A stretch of 44,401 nucleotides of DNA from an uncultured Ruminococcus sp. Its GTDB lineage: Bacteria > Bacillota > Clostridia > Oscillospirales > Ruminococcaceae. Below are positions 1-9,011 of this stretch, piece after piece. The stretch lies in contig CAMWIR010000005.1 in assembly GCA_947174365.1 (NCBI GenBank), forward strand, positions 1-44,401. The letters run 5' to 3'. The notes under the pieces were generated by a model. That model worked only from the letters and a program-made list of their open reading frames with translations, was not told where the DNA came from and did not search any database. A program made the translations under genes and the position numbers. How positions within the stretch are numbered: position 1 is the first letter of the stretch; each line of letters starts with the position of its first letter.

Positions 1-99
1 ATATTGTACATTCATTTTTGATATTGAGAAATTTCCCACAAACTATTTTAACCAAATCTCCGCATTAAAACGCAGTCCCGTTTCATTATTAATTAAAAG

Positions 100-1485
100 T
101 TATTCCTCGGCATAGTACAGCAGATTTTTCCTTACCGCTGCGATCATCTGCTTGTAAAGCTCGCCCGAATCCGCTAAGGAACAGATATTTACGGGGTCGT
201 TGAGGAATGCGTTAAAAGCAATGTCCAGATCACGCTCAAGATATGCCCTTACCACAGCCTCACGGTTATAAACGTGCCGCAGGGAAAGACCCAAAATGTC
301 ACGGGGCAGCTCTCCCGCCGTTACGGGGCGGACTCCCTCGACGCTGACAAGAGCGTTGGTGCACACTATCGCCCCCTCGGGAATGCCCCTGACCTGCCCC
401 ATATTCGGCAGATTTACAGAGGCTATGAAGTTGCCGCCGCCGCACAGGGCACGGATTATCTGCGGCACCTCCGTAGGCGTTACCGACCGCTGCAGCGGCT
501 CGCCCAGCATATATTTCTTTGCTCTTGCCGCCTTATCCGACATTATCTTCTTTTTGTATCCTGCCGTCATTGGGGAAAATTTCCAGAAGGACATGATTTT
601 CGGCGAACCCGTATACCAAGGGGGGCAGAACTCGGCGGCGGTGCGGTCGTTCACCGCAGGGATAAGCCCGTACCGCAAAAACAGGTCAAACTTGACCTTG
701 TGTGCGTCGGCGTCGGGATTGGTCTTGAACTCGTTAATGCGAAACTCATAGCCCGAATCACCGTATTTTTCCGCATATTCACGGAACATTCCCATAAGGC
801 TCTCCCCGCCTGCATATATGCTGTCGAACCAGGAAAAACCGCTGATTCCCAGCAGATTTGTCTTTATATCCCTCCTGCGGATTCCCGAAACGCCTTTCGT
901 TTCGCAAAGCATTGTAGCTATAAGCTCACGGCAGGCGAATGTGCTGTTATCCGCTCCTATAAGCTTCATTTCGGGAAAAACCCTCAGCATAACGCTCATA
1001 CACTCCGCCATAGGCGTACACAGATTTATGACCCAAGCACCGGGGCAAAGGCTGCGGATAAGTCTTGCATACTCCGAGCAGACGGGCATCATCTTCAAGG
1101 CTCTGATTATCCCTGCAACGCCCGAATTTTCGCCGCTTGTCTGCATAATTCCATAGCTTTCGGGCAAGTGCAGCTCGCTTACGCTGTCCTCAAGGTCTCC
1201 CGTCTCAAAGCTGAGGATAACAAAATCCGCATCCCGCAGCGCTTCCTCGGGAGTGTCACAGGCAAGGTATACTATGTCCCCTCTGTTTTTGCCGTTATCG
1301 TGGATATTGTTGCCTATGACCTCATTGGCAAGGGCGCAGTCCTTATCCGTATCGTAGAGCTTTACCATAGCGCACAGCGCCTCGTCCGCCAAGGCAGGCA
1401 TGAGCCGCCACCCCCAGCCTCTCGAACCGCCGCCTATATAGGCAATATTTATTCTCTGCGCTGCCGCAGCGTTTTCACTGTTCAT
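100..1485 (-). CDS. Divergent family-4 glycosidase-like NAD-dependent protein
   Basis: A 461-residue protein resembling glycoside hydrolase family 4 (alpha-glucosidase/alpha-galactosidase LplD-like), whose members use NAD and a divalent metal. The N-terminus carries a Rossmann dinucleotide motif (IGGGSRGWGW, residues 17-26), and the family-like stretches SGVAGIIRALK (121-131) and INLCTPMAE (153-161) are present. The places where GH4 enzymes normally carry the metal-binding Cys-His pair and the Asn-His pair read GADNSTFACRE (177-187) and GISGFSWF (213-220), so both usual metal-ligand motifs look substituted. It may be a GH4-derived oxidoreductase or a metal-independent member. The start is set by a strong AAAAGGAG site before the ATG and by a consensus promoter upstream. 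It is transcribed alone, divergently from the ABC permease cluster. The family assignment is fairly secure; substrate and activity are unknown. Confidence 0.8.
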   Translation of the reverse strand: MNSENAAAAQRINIAYIGGGSRGWGWRLMPALADEALCAMVKLYDTDKDCALANEVIGNNIHDNGKNRGDIVYLACDTPEEALRDADFVILSFETGDLEDSVSELHLPESYGIMQTSGENSGVAGIIRALKMMPVCSEYARLIRSLCPGAWVINLCTPMAECMSVMLRVFPEMKLIGADNSTFACRELIATMLCETKGVSGIRRRDIKTNLLGISGFSWFDSIYAGGESLMGMFREYAEKYGDSGYEFRINEFKTNPDADAHKVKFDLFLRYGLIPAVNDRTAAEFCPPWYTGSPKIMSFWKFSPMTAGYKKKIMSDKAARAKKYMLGEPLQRSVTPTEVPQIIRALCGGGNFIASVNLPNMGQVRGIPEGAIVCTNALVSVEGVRPVTAGELPRDILGLSLRHVYNREAVVRAYLERDLDIAFNAFLNDPVNICSLADSGELYKQMIAAVRKNLLYYAEE

Positions 1486-1573
1486 GATCTGTTATCTCCT
1501 TTTTGGCGTTTTATCTGCTGTCCGCCAAATTTTATTGACCGACTGTCGGCTTTTTCCAAATATACTTAATTAT

Positions 1574-1602
1574 ATTATCCTATAAATCTTCTTTTTTGTC
1601 AA
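1574..1602 (-). promoter_or_regulatory. Promoter of the GH4-like gene
   Basis: On the minus strand TTGACA (1597-1602) is followed after 17 bases by GATAAT (1574-1579), a near-consensus sigma-A promoter about 90 bases before the start codon. A short inverted repeat CCGAC-T-GTCGG (1539-1549) lies downstream of the -10 in the leader and could be an operator or a small RNA hairpin. Its role is inference. Confidence 0.75.
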
Positions 1603-1947
1603 GGGGTTATTGAAAAATTAATAAATTTATTGCTGTGCGGTGTCGGATATGATTTGGCTTTGTCTCCGCTCAAACGCCGGGGAGATAGATTTTTCTTCCT
1701 CCTCACACGTCGGAAAATGGTCTTATTGTCTTTCCGTGAATGTGTTTTTGAAATGCGTTCACTTTTCGGAAGCTGTGAGTTGCCTGATAATTGGAGTAAA
1801 GCCGGTTTCCCCAACGTTTGAGGGGGAAAAGCTCCGGGGTGTTTAATCGTTAAATTTTATTGCATAGAGAAAACATACAGATTTTACAGAGATATTTGTG
1901 CAATAAAGAGAATTTAACATTTAGATAAATTTAATTGCGTAAAGCTG

Positions 1948-1976
1948 TTGACAAATAAACAATAATGTGCTAAAAT
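1948..1976 (+). promoter_or_regulatory. Candidate distal promoter of the ABC cluster
   Basis: TTGACA (1948-1953), 17 bases, TAAAAT (1971-1976). If used it gives a leader of about 235 nt before the first permease gene. Confidence 0.55.
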
Positions 1977-2145
1977 AATAACACAGCGCAAAATATAATC
2001 TCAATATAATATTATTGTTGATAATTTTTACAGTTAACAACATTTCCCGCCTTGCATTCTGTACGTAAACCCACTGTTTCGGGAGAATTTTAACTATATA
2101 AAATTACAAAACGGTTACTATTCGATTACAGTTTGCTTTTAGGGA

Positions 2146-2174
2146 TTGATTTTTTTTGCAGTATGTTGTATGAT
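2146..2174 (+). promoter_or_regulatory. Candidate proximal promoter of the ABC cluster
   Basis: TTGATT (2146-2151), 17 bases, TATGAT (2169-2174), with an overlapping TATAAT three bases further on. Transcription from here gives a leader of roughly 35 nt containing the AAGGAG ribosome binding site of the first permease. Confidence 0.55.
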
Positions 2175-2215
2175 TATAATAGAACAAAAATTCACGGAAG
2201 GAGCAGAGTCAAAGA

Positions 2216-3343
2216 ATGAACGAAAAGAAACAGAAGATCGGCTCGGCAAAGGGAAGATCAGAAAAAATAAAACCGAATGACGAATCAATTGCGCAAAGTG
2301 ATAAGCTTTTTCAAAACGGTAAAAATGTCAAGAACGCATTTGCCGAAGAATCGGCGGCGGGAGAATCGGCTTCCGAAAAAATGGCCCCCGGAATAGCGGA
2401 CAACGGTAAACCTGCTGCGCCAGGTGCAGGAAAGACGTTTGCAGGGGGAAAAAAGAAAGACGTCAAAAAGCCGTCCCGGCTTACCGACACCAACACTCCT
2501 TTTGCGTTTGCTACAATGCTGCCGAGCCTTATCGGCGTTATGATTTTTTTTATAATCCCCTTTATTATAATTATATGGTACTCGTTTCTGGACAACCCTA
2601 TAAGCCGTGATTTTGTTTTCCTGAAAAATTACGGCACACTTTTGGAAAATTATTCCTTTAAAATGGCTGCAAGGAACACACTGATACTTTCTGCGGTAGC
2701 TGTTCCGCTGGCGGTGATACTTTCACTGGGACTGGCGGGACTGCTGGATTCAAAAATTCCCTGCAAGAGCTTATTCAGGACGCTTTTTCTCTGCCCTATG
2801 ATGGTGCCTGTGGCGTCCATTGTACTTATATGGCAGGTAATGTTCCATTATCACGGAACTATCAACGACTGGCTGGGTGCATGGTTTGAGGCGCAGCCTG
2901 TGGACTGGATGAAGTCGAGCAAGTGCCTTATTGTGGTAATGCTGCTGTTTTTATGGAAGAATTTAGGATATAATATGATTCTGTTTTTATCGGCGCTGAG
3001 CAATATTCCGAAGGATCTGCTGGAGGTCGCCGAGCTGGAGGGGGCGGGGGCTTTTTACAGGCTGGTACATATCAAGCTTCGCTACCTCTCCCCTACCATT
3101 TTGTTTGTGACGATCCTTTCCCTGATAAATTCATTCAAGCTGTTCAGGGAGGTTTACCTGCTGACGGGAGATTATCCCTACGAGGATCTGTATCTTTTAC
3201 AGCATTTTATGAACAACACCTTTAAATCCCTCGATTACCAAAAGCTTTCGGCGGCTGCCATGCTTATGGCGATAATTATGGTGATAATTATCGGCGGGCT
3301 GTTCATCTTTGAAAATAAATTCGGAGAGGACGTGGAAGAATGA
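2216..3343 (+). CDS. Sugar-type ABC transporter permease (MalF family) with long charged N-terminus
   Basis: Membrane permease of the carbohydrate ABC importer type (binding-protein-dependent transport inner membrane component). The cytoplasmic EAA loop that docks the ATPase is clear (EVAELEGAGAFYRLVHIKL, about residues 267-285), flanked by hydrophobic helices from about residue 96 to 368. Unusually, the first ~94 residues are a hydrophilic Lys/Glu/Gly/Ala-rich extension before the first membrane helix, predicted disordered. The start is supported by a GGAAGGAG site. The stop overlaps the next gene by four bases (ATGA), typical of a translationally coupled MalF/MalG pair. No solute-binding protein or ATPase gene lies nearby; a shared MsmK-type ATPase elsewhere would be needed. 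The substrate cannot be deduced. Confidence 0.9.
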   Translation: MNEKKQKIGSAKGRSEKIKPNDESIAQSDKLFQNGKNVKNAFAEESAAGESASEKMAPGIADNGKPAAPGAGKTFAGGKKKDVKKPSRLTDTNTPFAFATMLPSLIGVMIFFIIPFIIIIWYSFLDNPISRDFVFLKNYGTLLENYSFKMAARNTLILSAVAVPLAVILSLGLAGLLDSKIPCKSLFRTLFLCPMMVPVASIVLIWQVMFHYHGTINDWLGAWFEAQPVDWMKSSKCLIVVMLLFLWKNLGYNMILFLSALSNIPKDLLEVAELEGAGAFYRLVHIKLRYLSPTILFVTILSLINSFKLFREVYLLTGDYPYEDLYLLQHFMNNTFKSLDYQKLSAAAMLMAIIMVIIIGGLFIFENKFGEDVEE

Positions 3344-4263
3344 CGACGGTAAAAAAATCCCCCCGCAGGACAGGCGGCGGCAGGAGGCTGTTTCTGAAGA
3401 TCACTACTGTGATCATGACAATATTTGCGGCTGCGGCTGCGCTTATATTCGTAACACCGACGCTCCTCACCATAACCAACTCCTTTATGTCTCAAACGGA
3501 GATAAATGCCAATTACGGCATGGTTTTCGGGACCGGCTCAGACAGCAGGACATTTATTTCGGAAAGGATAAATCTGAAATTTATCCCCGACATTGTCACT
3601 GCACAGCAGTATATCACGGCGTTTATAAAAGCCCCGGATTATCTGCTGAAATTCTGGAATTCGGTGATACTTACGGTTCCCATTGTAATATTCCAGACGG
3701 CGGTGGCTGTGTTTGCCTCATATGGGTTTGCAAGGCTGAAAGGGCGACTTAAAGAAATAGTTTTTTTCCTGTACATAGTTCTTATGCTTATGCCCTATCA
3801 GGTAACGCTTGTACCCAACTACCTTGTTGCCGACAAGCTCGGAATACTGAACACAAGATGGTCGATCATTCTGCCGGGAATATTCTCCCCCTATGCGGTC
3901 TTTCTGCTTACAAAGGCTATGAAACGCATTCCCTCCACTTATTTTGAGGCAGCCATGCTGGACGGTGCGGGAGAGTTCAGGATTTTCACGGAAATATGCT
4001 TTCCCATGGTGCGCAGCGCTGTTTTCTCGGTGCTGATACTGGTATTTATAGATTACTGGAACATGGTCGAACAGCCGCTGATAATGCTTTCGGACGAGAG
4101 TATGCACCCGCTTTCCATATTCCTGTCAAAGATAAATTCGGGGGACACGGGGCTTGCTTTTGCGGTGGCTACGGTCTACATGGCGCCAAGTCTCCTGATG
4201 TTCCTTTACGGAGAGGAATATCTGGTGGAAGGAATAGCGTATTCGGGAGGTATCAAGGGATAG
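3340..4263 (+). CDS. Sugar-type ABC transporter permease (MalG family)
   Basis: Second permease of the pair, 307 residues, with the MalG-type pattern: N-terminal helix, then a periplasmic-type loop, then a hydrophobic core and the EAA loop (EAAMLDGAGEFRIFTEICFP, about residues 205-224). It overlaps the upstream permease by four bases, so the two subunits are probably made in equal amounts as a heterodimer. The following gene is not a binding protein but an HlyD-type adaptor about 110 bases downstream. That is atypical for a sugar importer and suggests the pair works with the next two proteins. Confidence 0.9.
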   Translation: MTTVKKSPRRTGGGRRLFLKITTVIMTIFAAAAALIFVTPTLLTITNSFMSQTEINANYGMVFGTGSDSRTFISERINLKFIPDIVTAQQYITAFIKAPDYLLKFWNSVILTVPIVIFQTAVAVFASYGFARLKGRLKEIVFFLYIVLMLMPYQVTLVPNYLVADKLGILNTRWSIILPGIFSPYAVFLLTKAMKRIPSTYFEAAMLDGAGEFRIFTEICFPMVRSAVFSVLILVFIDYWNMVEQPLIMLSDESMHPLSIFLSKINSGDTGLAFAVATVYMAPSLLMFLYGEEYLVEGIAYSGGIKG

Positions 4264-4372
4264 CAGCTTCGGTGCAATACCTGTTCACCCCTGCAAGGGA
4301 ATAAGCTCCCGATCACATATAAACAAGCACTGTCAATATATGAATTTATATAACGATAAGGAGAAATAAAAA

Positions 4373-6343
4373 ATGAACAATGAAGTAAAAACTCCAAGAA
4401 AGGATATAATAAAGAATATCGCCATTGTATTTCTGGCGGTAATGCTGGTACTTACGTTTTTTTCCAACACGCTGATGAATTATTCTCTGCCTCAGGTTTC
4501 GGCCATATACACCAATCAGGGGACGATATCCGAGCAGATAAGAGGCAGCGGCACGGTGGAGCCCGCTCAGAGCTATGAGGTAAAGGTAAGCCGCAAGCGT
4601 GAGGTGGAGAGCGTTAACGTTAAGGTGAACGATATAGTGGAAAAGGGCGATCTGCTGTTTACCTACAAGGATGAGGAGGCGGAGGATTCTGAGATAACCG
4701 CTGCGGAGACTGCGCTTACAGAAGCAAAGAACACGCTGGCGACCATGGAGTTCGATTACAGAAAGGCAGTTGCTTCGGGAGCCTCGGACAGCTCCCACAG
4801 CAGCGAGCTGAAAAAAATCGAGAATGCCGAGAATGCACTGGAGGAGCTTATTGCTCAGCGGGAAGAGGTAAGGCAGGGAAAGGATCCGCTCACGATAGCA
4901 ACGGAAAATGAAAAAAAGGCAAAGGAAAAAACAGACGATCTGAACGCAGACAAGACCGATCTGAATGCCGAACTGGCGGCTGTTGATACGGAGGATATGA
5001 TAGATCTTAAAGAACCTTACTACAGCCGTATGCGCACTGCCAAGGACGGAGTTACCGACGCACAGAAGGCATATGACGACGCCAAGACAAAGTATGACAA
5101 GGCAGTCACAGACGCTGCTGCCAGCTCGGATTATGAAGAAAATGTAAAAGCAAAGCAGAAGGAGCTTAAAAGCGCCCAGGCTGAGCTGGATATTTTGTAT
5201 TCTCAGTATTACAGCCTTGCCCCGGACGCGGACACATCTTCATCTTATGCTGCCATTGCGGCAAAGCAGGTGGAGATCGAGAACATAAAGAGCGATCTTA
5301 CGGATCTTGCGGCGAAGTCCACAAAAAATTATGCTTTGCAAAATGAAGTAAACAAAACCGAAATGACCATGAACAAAAAGGAAAAGGCGCTGACTGCCGC
5401 AAAGGACACCTTGGGAGATGAGACAAGGGCTGTAAAGCTGGAGCTGAAAAAAATCATCAACGGAATCGACGAGGACATAAGGGCAGCTCAGAGAGCAGCT
5501 GACGATGCTGCTGCCGCAAAGGCGGACGCTGCGGCTGCGGGATATATGACAGAAGCCGAACTGACGGCGAAGATCAAAGACAAGGAAACGGAGATAAGCG
5601 GGCTTCGGGACGCTTACGAGGCGGCAATTTCAGATGAGGAATCCAAAAATGAGGTAACGGTGATCGACCTGGAAAAGCAGCTGTATGACATTGAGATGCA
5701 AAAGGAAAAGGTGGCAAAGGCTCAGGAAAAATATGACAAGCTTATAAAAGAGCCTGCGGAAACAGAGGTCAATGCTCAGATGGCGGGCAGGATAGCCAGC
5801 GTTTCGGTAACAGCCGGAGACACACCCGAGGCAGGCAGTACGGCGCTTATGATAGATATTTCCGACAAGGGCTATACGGTGGAATTTTCCGTTAAGACAG
5901 AGCAAGCCAAAAAGGTAAAGGCGGGAGACAAGGCAGAGATAACCAGTTGGTACTGGGGAAATGATTTTTCGGCGGTCCTGACGGACATTCAGCCCGACAC
6001 GCAAAACCCTCAGACCATGAAAAAGCTGAAATTTACCGTAAGCGGAGAGGACATTACCACAGGGCAGACCATTTCCCTTGCCATGGGCAGCAAGGGACAG
6101 AGCTACAGCGCTGTTATACCCAATTCGGCGGTACGGGAGGATTCCAACGGCAAATTCGTACTGGTCATGGAATCAAAGCCAAGTCCCTTGGGCAACAGAT
6201 ACAGCGCTGTTCGGTATGACATTGAGGTAATAGCTTCCGATGACAACAACACGGCTGTAAACGGGCTTATGGGCAGTGAATATGTTATAACCACTTCCAC
6301 AAGGCCTATCAGCGCGGGTGAACAGGTAAGGCCTGCGGACTGA
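4373..6343 (+). CDS. HlyD/MFP-type adaptor with very long coiled coil
   Basis: A 656-residue membrane-anchored periplasmic-adaptor-like protein. There is one N-terminal membrane helix (about residues 16-34). A first biotinyl-lipoyl-like half follows (GTISEQIRGSGTVEPAQSYEV, VNDIVEKGDLLFTY), then a roughly 350-residue Ala/Lys/Glu-rich coiled coil (about 105-455). The chain then returns through the second lipoyl half (AGRIASVSVTAGDTPEAGS) to beta-barrel-like domains. This is the membrane fusion protein layout of RND, MacAB and type I export systems. In a single-membrane organism such proteins serve as extracytoplasmic adaptors. The ribosome binding site AAGGAG precedes the ATG. It lies between sugar-type ABC permeases and a MacB-core-like protein, so a four-protein export or surface complex is plausible but unproven. 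Confidence 0.85.
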   Translation: MNNEVKTPRKDIIKNIAIVFLAVMLVLTFFSNTLMNYSLPQVSAIYTNQGTISEQIRGSGTVEPAQSYEVKVSRKREVESVNVKVNDIVEKGDLLFTYKDEEAEDSEITAAETALTEAKNTLATMEFDYRKAVASGASDSSHSSELKKIENAENALEELIAQREEVRQGKDPLTIATENEKKAKEKTDDLNADKTDLNAELAAVDTEDMIDLKEPYYSRMRTAKDGVTDAQKAYDDAKTKYDKAVTDAAASSDYEENVKAKQKELKSAQAELDILYSQYYSLAPDADTSSSYAAIAAKQVEIENIKSDLTDLAAKSTKNYALQNEVNKTEMTMNKKEKALTAAKDTLGDETRAVKLELKKIINGIDEDIRAAQRAADDAAAAKADAAAAGYMTEAELTAKIKDKETEISGLRDAYEAAISDEESKNEVTVIDLEKQLYDIEMQKEKVAKAQEKYDKLIKEPAETEVNAQMAGRIASVSVTAGDTPEAGSTALMIDISDKGYTVEFSVKTEQAKKVKAGDKAEITSWYWGNDFSAVLTDIQPDTQNPQTMKKLKFTVSGEDITTGQTISLAMGSKGQSYSAVIPNSAVREDSNGKFVLVMESKPSPLGNRYSAVRYDIEVIASDDNNTAVNGLMGSEYVITTSTRPISAGEQVRPAD

Positions 6344-6359
6344 GGCGGAATATTGCAAA

Positions 6360-6470
6360 AGCTGCTGATTATAGGCTTTTTCCCCTCCTGCGGCGGGGAA
6401 AAAGCCTCGCCAAACCGCCGTTTAACGAACGGCATATTTTTAAGGAAAAGCTTTAATCGGAGCTTCCTTA
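6360..6470 (-). repeat. Hairpin-forming intergenic repeat, copy A
   Basis: About 110 bases between the adaptor and MacB-core genes, containing a 13-14 bp hairpin (AGGCTTTTTCCCC ... GGGGAAAAAGCCT). It ends with CTTTAATCGGAGCTTCCTTA, the inverted counterpart of its left end. It is the reverse complement of copy D (40501-40613), matching almost base for base from the hairpin to AAGGAAAAGCTTTAAT. It sits inside a same-strand gene cluster and may attenuate or process that transcript. Confidence 0.8.
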
Positions 6471-6503
6471 TCATTACTTAATTGATCGGAAAGGGGCAGC
6501 AGA

Positions 6504-7613
6504 GTGCCAATGCGGAAAAAGGGCAGAAAGATCGGGATAGCTGTAGGGGCGGTAAATGCGGTATTGCTGATCGTTTTCGGGATAATTTATCTGAATATTT
6601 ACATTCTGGGCAGGGAGAATACTGCGGAGAACGCAAAAAATGCCTGGGACGGCGGTGTGTATAAATACGGACAGGTTTCCCTGTTTTTAGCTCCGGAAAA
6701 CGGTCTTGACCTTATGGGGGCATACAATCTGAAGCAGGGTATTGAGGAAAAATTAAAGGACGCCTCCGTTTCAAAAACCGTAAAGGGCACAAACGGTGCA
6801 CCCGATCAAAAGATAGAGGGCAGACTGTGGATAGACTGCGGGTACGGTGAGGCGGAGGTAACGGTAAACGGAGTGAAAGGCTCCTGTGATGTAACTGCGG
6901 GGGGAACTTACAATGATTTCTTTATTTTTCACCCGGAAACGGTGCTGTCGGGCAGTTATTACACACCCGAGAGCATTAATGCGGACACAATAGTCATTGA
7001 CAAGCAGTGCTCCTGGCAGCTTTTCGGCGGCATTGACACGGCGGGTATGACGGTAACTATAAGCGGCAGAGAATACCGTGTGGCGGCTGTGGTGGACTGC
7101 CCTTTTGAGGGAGACGAGCTTGCCGCATACGGCAGCAAGCCCAGAATATATATGCCGTACGAAAGCTTATGCAATATAGTTCCCGGAACGCTGATGACGG
7201 CTTATGAGATCTGTATCCCCAATGTGGTAAAGGATTTCCCGAAAACGGTGATGACAGAGGTGAACAGCGCTCCCGAAAGGAAGTCTGCGGTGGTTGACCA
7301 GACGGGACGGTTCGGGATAGCAACGCTTTTCAAGGGCTTCGGGGAAATTTCCCAAAGCGCCATAATTGACACGTCGCTTGCTTACCCCTGGTATGAAAAT
7401 AAGATAAGGACGGCGGAGATCAAGGGAAAAATTTTGGCGGGATTCGGAGTTTACCTGCTGGTGATCCCGCTTATCTCCACGGTTTACGGGCTTTTCTGTC
7501 TGGTAAAAGCTTTGGGCGCGGGGGCTAAGTCCATAAAAAGCAAGGCCGAGAAAGCTTATCAGAGAAAAATCTCGGAGGCATACTATAAAAAGCGGGGGCA
7601 TACGGAAGGCTGA
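6504..7613 (+). CDS. MacB periplasmic-core-like membrane protein
   Basis: A 369-residue protein with an N-terminal membrane helix (about residues 10-35), a large extracytoplasmic region resembling the MacB_PCD/FtsX-type core, and one C-terminal helix (about 313-337) followed by a basic tail. Inside the core are motifs such as NADTIVIDKQCSWQLFGG followed by VTISGREYRVAAVV, typical of MacB cores where ADTVVLSE... precedes an 'xG..y.V.GVv' stretch. A normal MacB-type permease has four transmembrane helices. This one has only two, so it is not a complete permease. Translation starts at GTG 6504 or ATG 6510 after GGAAAGGGG. It follows the HlyD-like adaptor, with which MacB proteins normally pair, but no MacB ATPase is encoded here. 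Confidence 0.7.
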   Translation: MPMRKKGRKIGIAVGAVNAVLLIVFGIIYLNIYILGRENTAENAKNAWDGGVYKYGQVSLFLAPENGLDLMGAYNLKQGIEEKLKDASVSKTVKGTNGAPDQKIEGRLWIDCGYGEAEVTVNGVKGSCDVTAGGTYNDFFIFHPETVLSGSYYTPESINADTIVIDKQCSWQLFGGIDTAGMTVTISGREYRVAAVVDCPFEGDELAAYGSKPRIYMPYESLCNIVPGTLMTAYEICIPNVVKDFPKTVMTEVNSAPERKSAVVDQTGRFGIATLFKGFGEISQSAIIDTSLAYPWYENKIRTAEIKGKILAGFGVYLLVIPLISTVYGLFCLVKALGAGAKSIKSKAEKAYQRKISEAYYKKRGHTEG

Positions 7614-7725
7614 GACCGATCTCTCATTGAAGCACGGTCATGAAACCGCCGCAAAAGGTCTGATACTTATTTTTGCCCTCAAGTCTTTTGCATAAATAGC
7701 CGCAAAGAAAGCATGCCGGTCATTA

Positions 7726-7829
7726 TTAAGGAACTGCTGATTAAAGGTATTTCCCCCGCTTGCAACGGGGGGGGGAAATACCGCCGCCCATAGCCGCTTT
7801 TAAAAGCGATTTAATCGGCGCTTCCTTAA
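7726..7829. repeat. Hairpin-forming intergenic repeat, copy B
   Basis: TTAAGGAACTGCTGATTAAAGG at the left end is mirrored by TTTAATCGGCGCTTCCTTAA at the right end. The interior hairpin is GGTATTTCCCCC ... GGGGGAAATACC. The ends match copies A and D, but the interior differs and is shorter. It lies just upstream of the radical SAM gene. Confidence 0.75.
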
Positions 7830-7853
7830 CTGTTAAGTGTGGTGTATTAAAGA

Positions 7854-8807
7854 ATGCCCGAAAATCCATTCCCCTATTCGGATACCAACAAGCGGTATCT
7901 TACTCAAAGCTATTATCTGAAAAAACGCTTCGGGCAAAAGGTTATGAAAATTTCCCTTAACTGCGGCTTTACCTGCCCAAATATTGACGGCAGCAAGGGG
8001 TACGGCGGCTGTACCTTCTGCCTGTCGGGCAGCGGCGGATTCGGAGGTGAGCGGGGCAGACCCGTGACCGAGCAGTTTTACGAAGTAAAGGAGCGAATGA
8101 ACAGGAAATGGAGTGAGGGACGGTACATTCCCTATTTTCAAGCCAATACAAACACATATGCTCCTGCATGGCGGCTGCGGGAGCTTTATGAGGAAGCGTT
8201 GGGGCTGCCGAATGTGGTGGGCTTGGCGATCTCTACCCGTCCCGACTGTGTTGACGACGAGACTCTTGACTTGTTGGAGGAGCTTTCGGGGCAAACCTAT
8301 CTGACGGTGGAACTGGGACTGCAAACCATTCACGACAAAACGGCGGAGCGGCTTAACCGCTGTCATAGCAGCGATGATTTTTTTAAGTGCACCGAGCGGC
8401 TGCACGGGAGGGGGATAAATGTCTGCGCTCATATAATAAACGGCTTGCCGGGAGAGGATCACTCCATGATGCTTCAAACTGTCCGTGCACTGGCGGGGCT
8501 GCCAATTCACCAGGTGAAAATTCACCTGCTGCACATACTGCGGGGCACAAAACTGGCGGAAGATTATTTTCACGGTGAATTTATCCTGCCTACTTTGGAA
8601 GAATATGTTGAAACGGTCTGCGCTCAATTGGAAATATTGCCGCCCGAGGTAATAATCGGCAGGATCACAGGAGACGGCGGCAGAGATGTACTGGAGGCGC
8701 CTTTGTGGAGCCTGAAAAAATTCACGGTAATGAACGAGATCGACAAAAAGCTTGCAAGGGAGAACAGATGGCAGGGGAAGCTTTACGGTAACGGTCAACG
8801 GACGTGA
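7854..8807 (+). CDS. TIGR01212 family radical SAM protein (YtqA-like)
   Basis: A 317-residue radical SAM protein of the TIGR01212/YtqA family, of unknown reaction in general annotation. The N-terminus carries the family YSDTNKRYLTQSYYLKKRFG region. The cysteine-rich cluster segment follows (CGFTCPNIDGSKGYGGCTFC, residues 37-56), and then the typical ISTRPDCVDDETLDLL and VELGLQTIHDKTAERLNR stretches of B12-independent radical SAM barrels. The start is uncertain because no good ribosome binding site precedes the ATG, but the conserved N-terminus fits it. It is preceded by repeat copy B, so it is probably transcribed separately from the MacB-core gene. Confidence 0.9.
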   Translation: MPENPFPYSDTNKRYLTQSYYLKKRFGQKVMKISLNCGFTCPNIDGSKGYGGCTFCLSGSGGFGGERGRPVTEQFYEVKERMNRKWSEGRYIPYFQANTNTYAPAWRLRELYEEALGLPNVVGLAISTRPDCVDDETLDLLEELSGQTYLTVELGLQTIHDKTAERLNRCHSSDDFFKCTERLHGRGINVCAHIINGLPGEDHSMMLQTVRALAGLPIHQVKIHLLHILRGTKLAEDYFHGEFILPTLEEYVETVCAQLEILPPEVIIGRITGDGGRDVLEAPLWSLKKFTVMNEIDKKLARENRWQGKLYGNGQRT

Positions 8808-9011
8808 GGTCATTCTTGAATAAGGTATAACACAAGAACTGTTGAGGATATTTGGTGCGGGCAATATCCTTTGACCGGTGAAAACAATATTATTCGGTGC
8901 GACACACATAATATTTATGATAATTTGCTAAAATTGACGAAAGGAGAGCTTCGGAAAAAGGGCGGATATTTCGGGAGTATTAACGGAAAAATCACCCGTG
9001 AAGCGTTATGT

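Larger units (their letters stand above)
1603..2215. other. Intergenic region upstream of the ABC permease cluster
   Basis: About 610 bases separate the divergent GH4-like and ABC permease genes. The small ORFs called here (1599-1846, both strands) overlap each other, have no ribosome binding sites and match nothing recognisable, so they are not annotated. The distal half is very AT-rich and holds two candidate plus-strand promoters, listed separately. No riboswitch was recognised. Confidence 0.6.

Noticed and set aside
274-1569. 431-codon plus-strand ORF opposite the GH4-like gene
   Set aside because: It is a shadow of the minus-strand gene; the opposite frame carries the NAD motif, promoter and ribosome binding site.
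1599-1846. Small overlapping ORFs on both strands
   Set aside because: They overlap on opposite strands, lack start signals and lie across the GH4 promoter region.
7833-8909. 358-codon minus-strand ORF opposite the radical SAM gene
   Set aside because: The plus-strand frame has the complete TIGR01212 motifs; the antisense frame has no recognisable domain.
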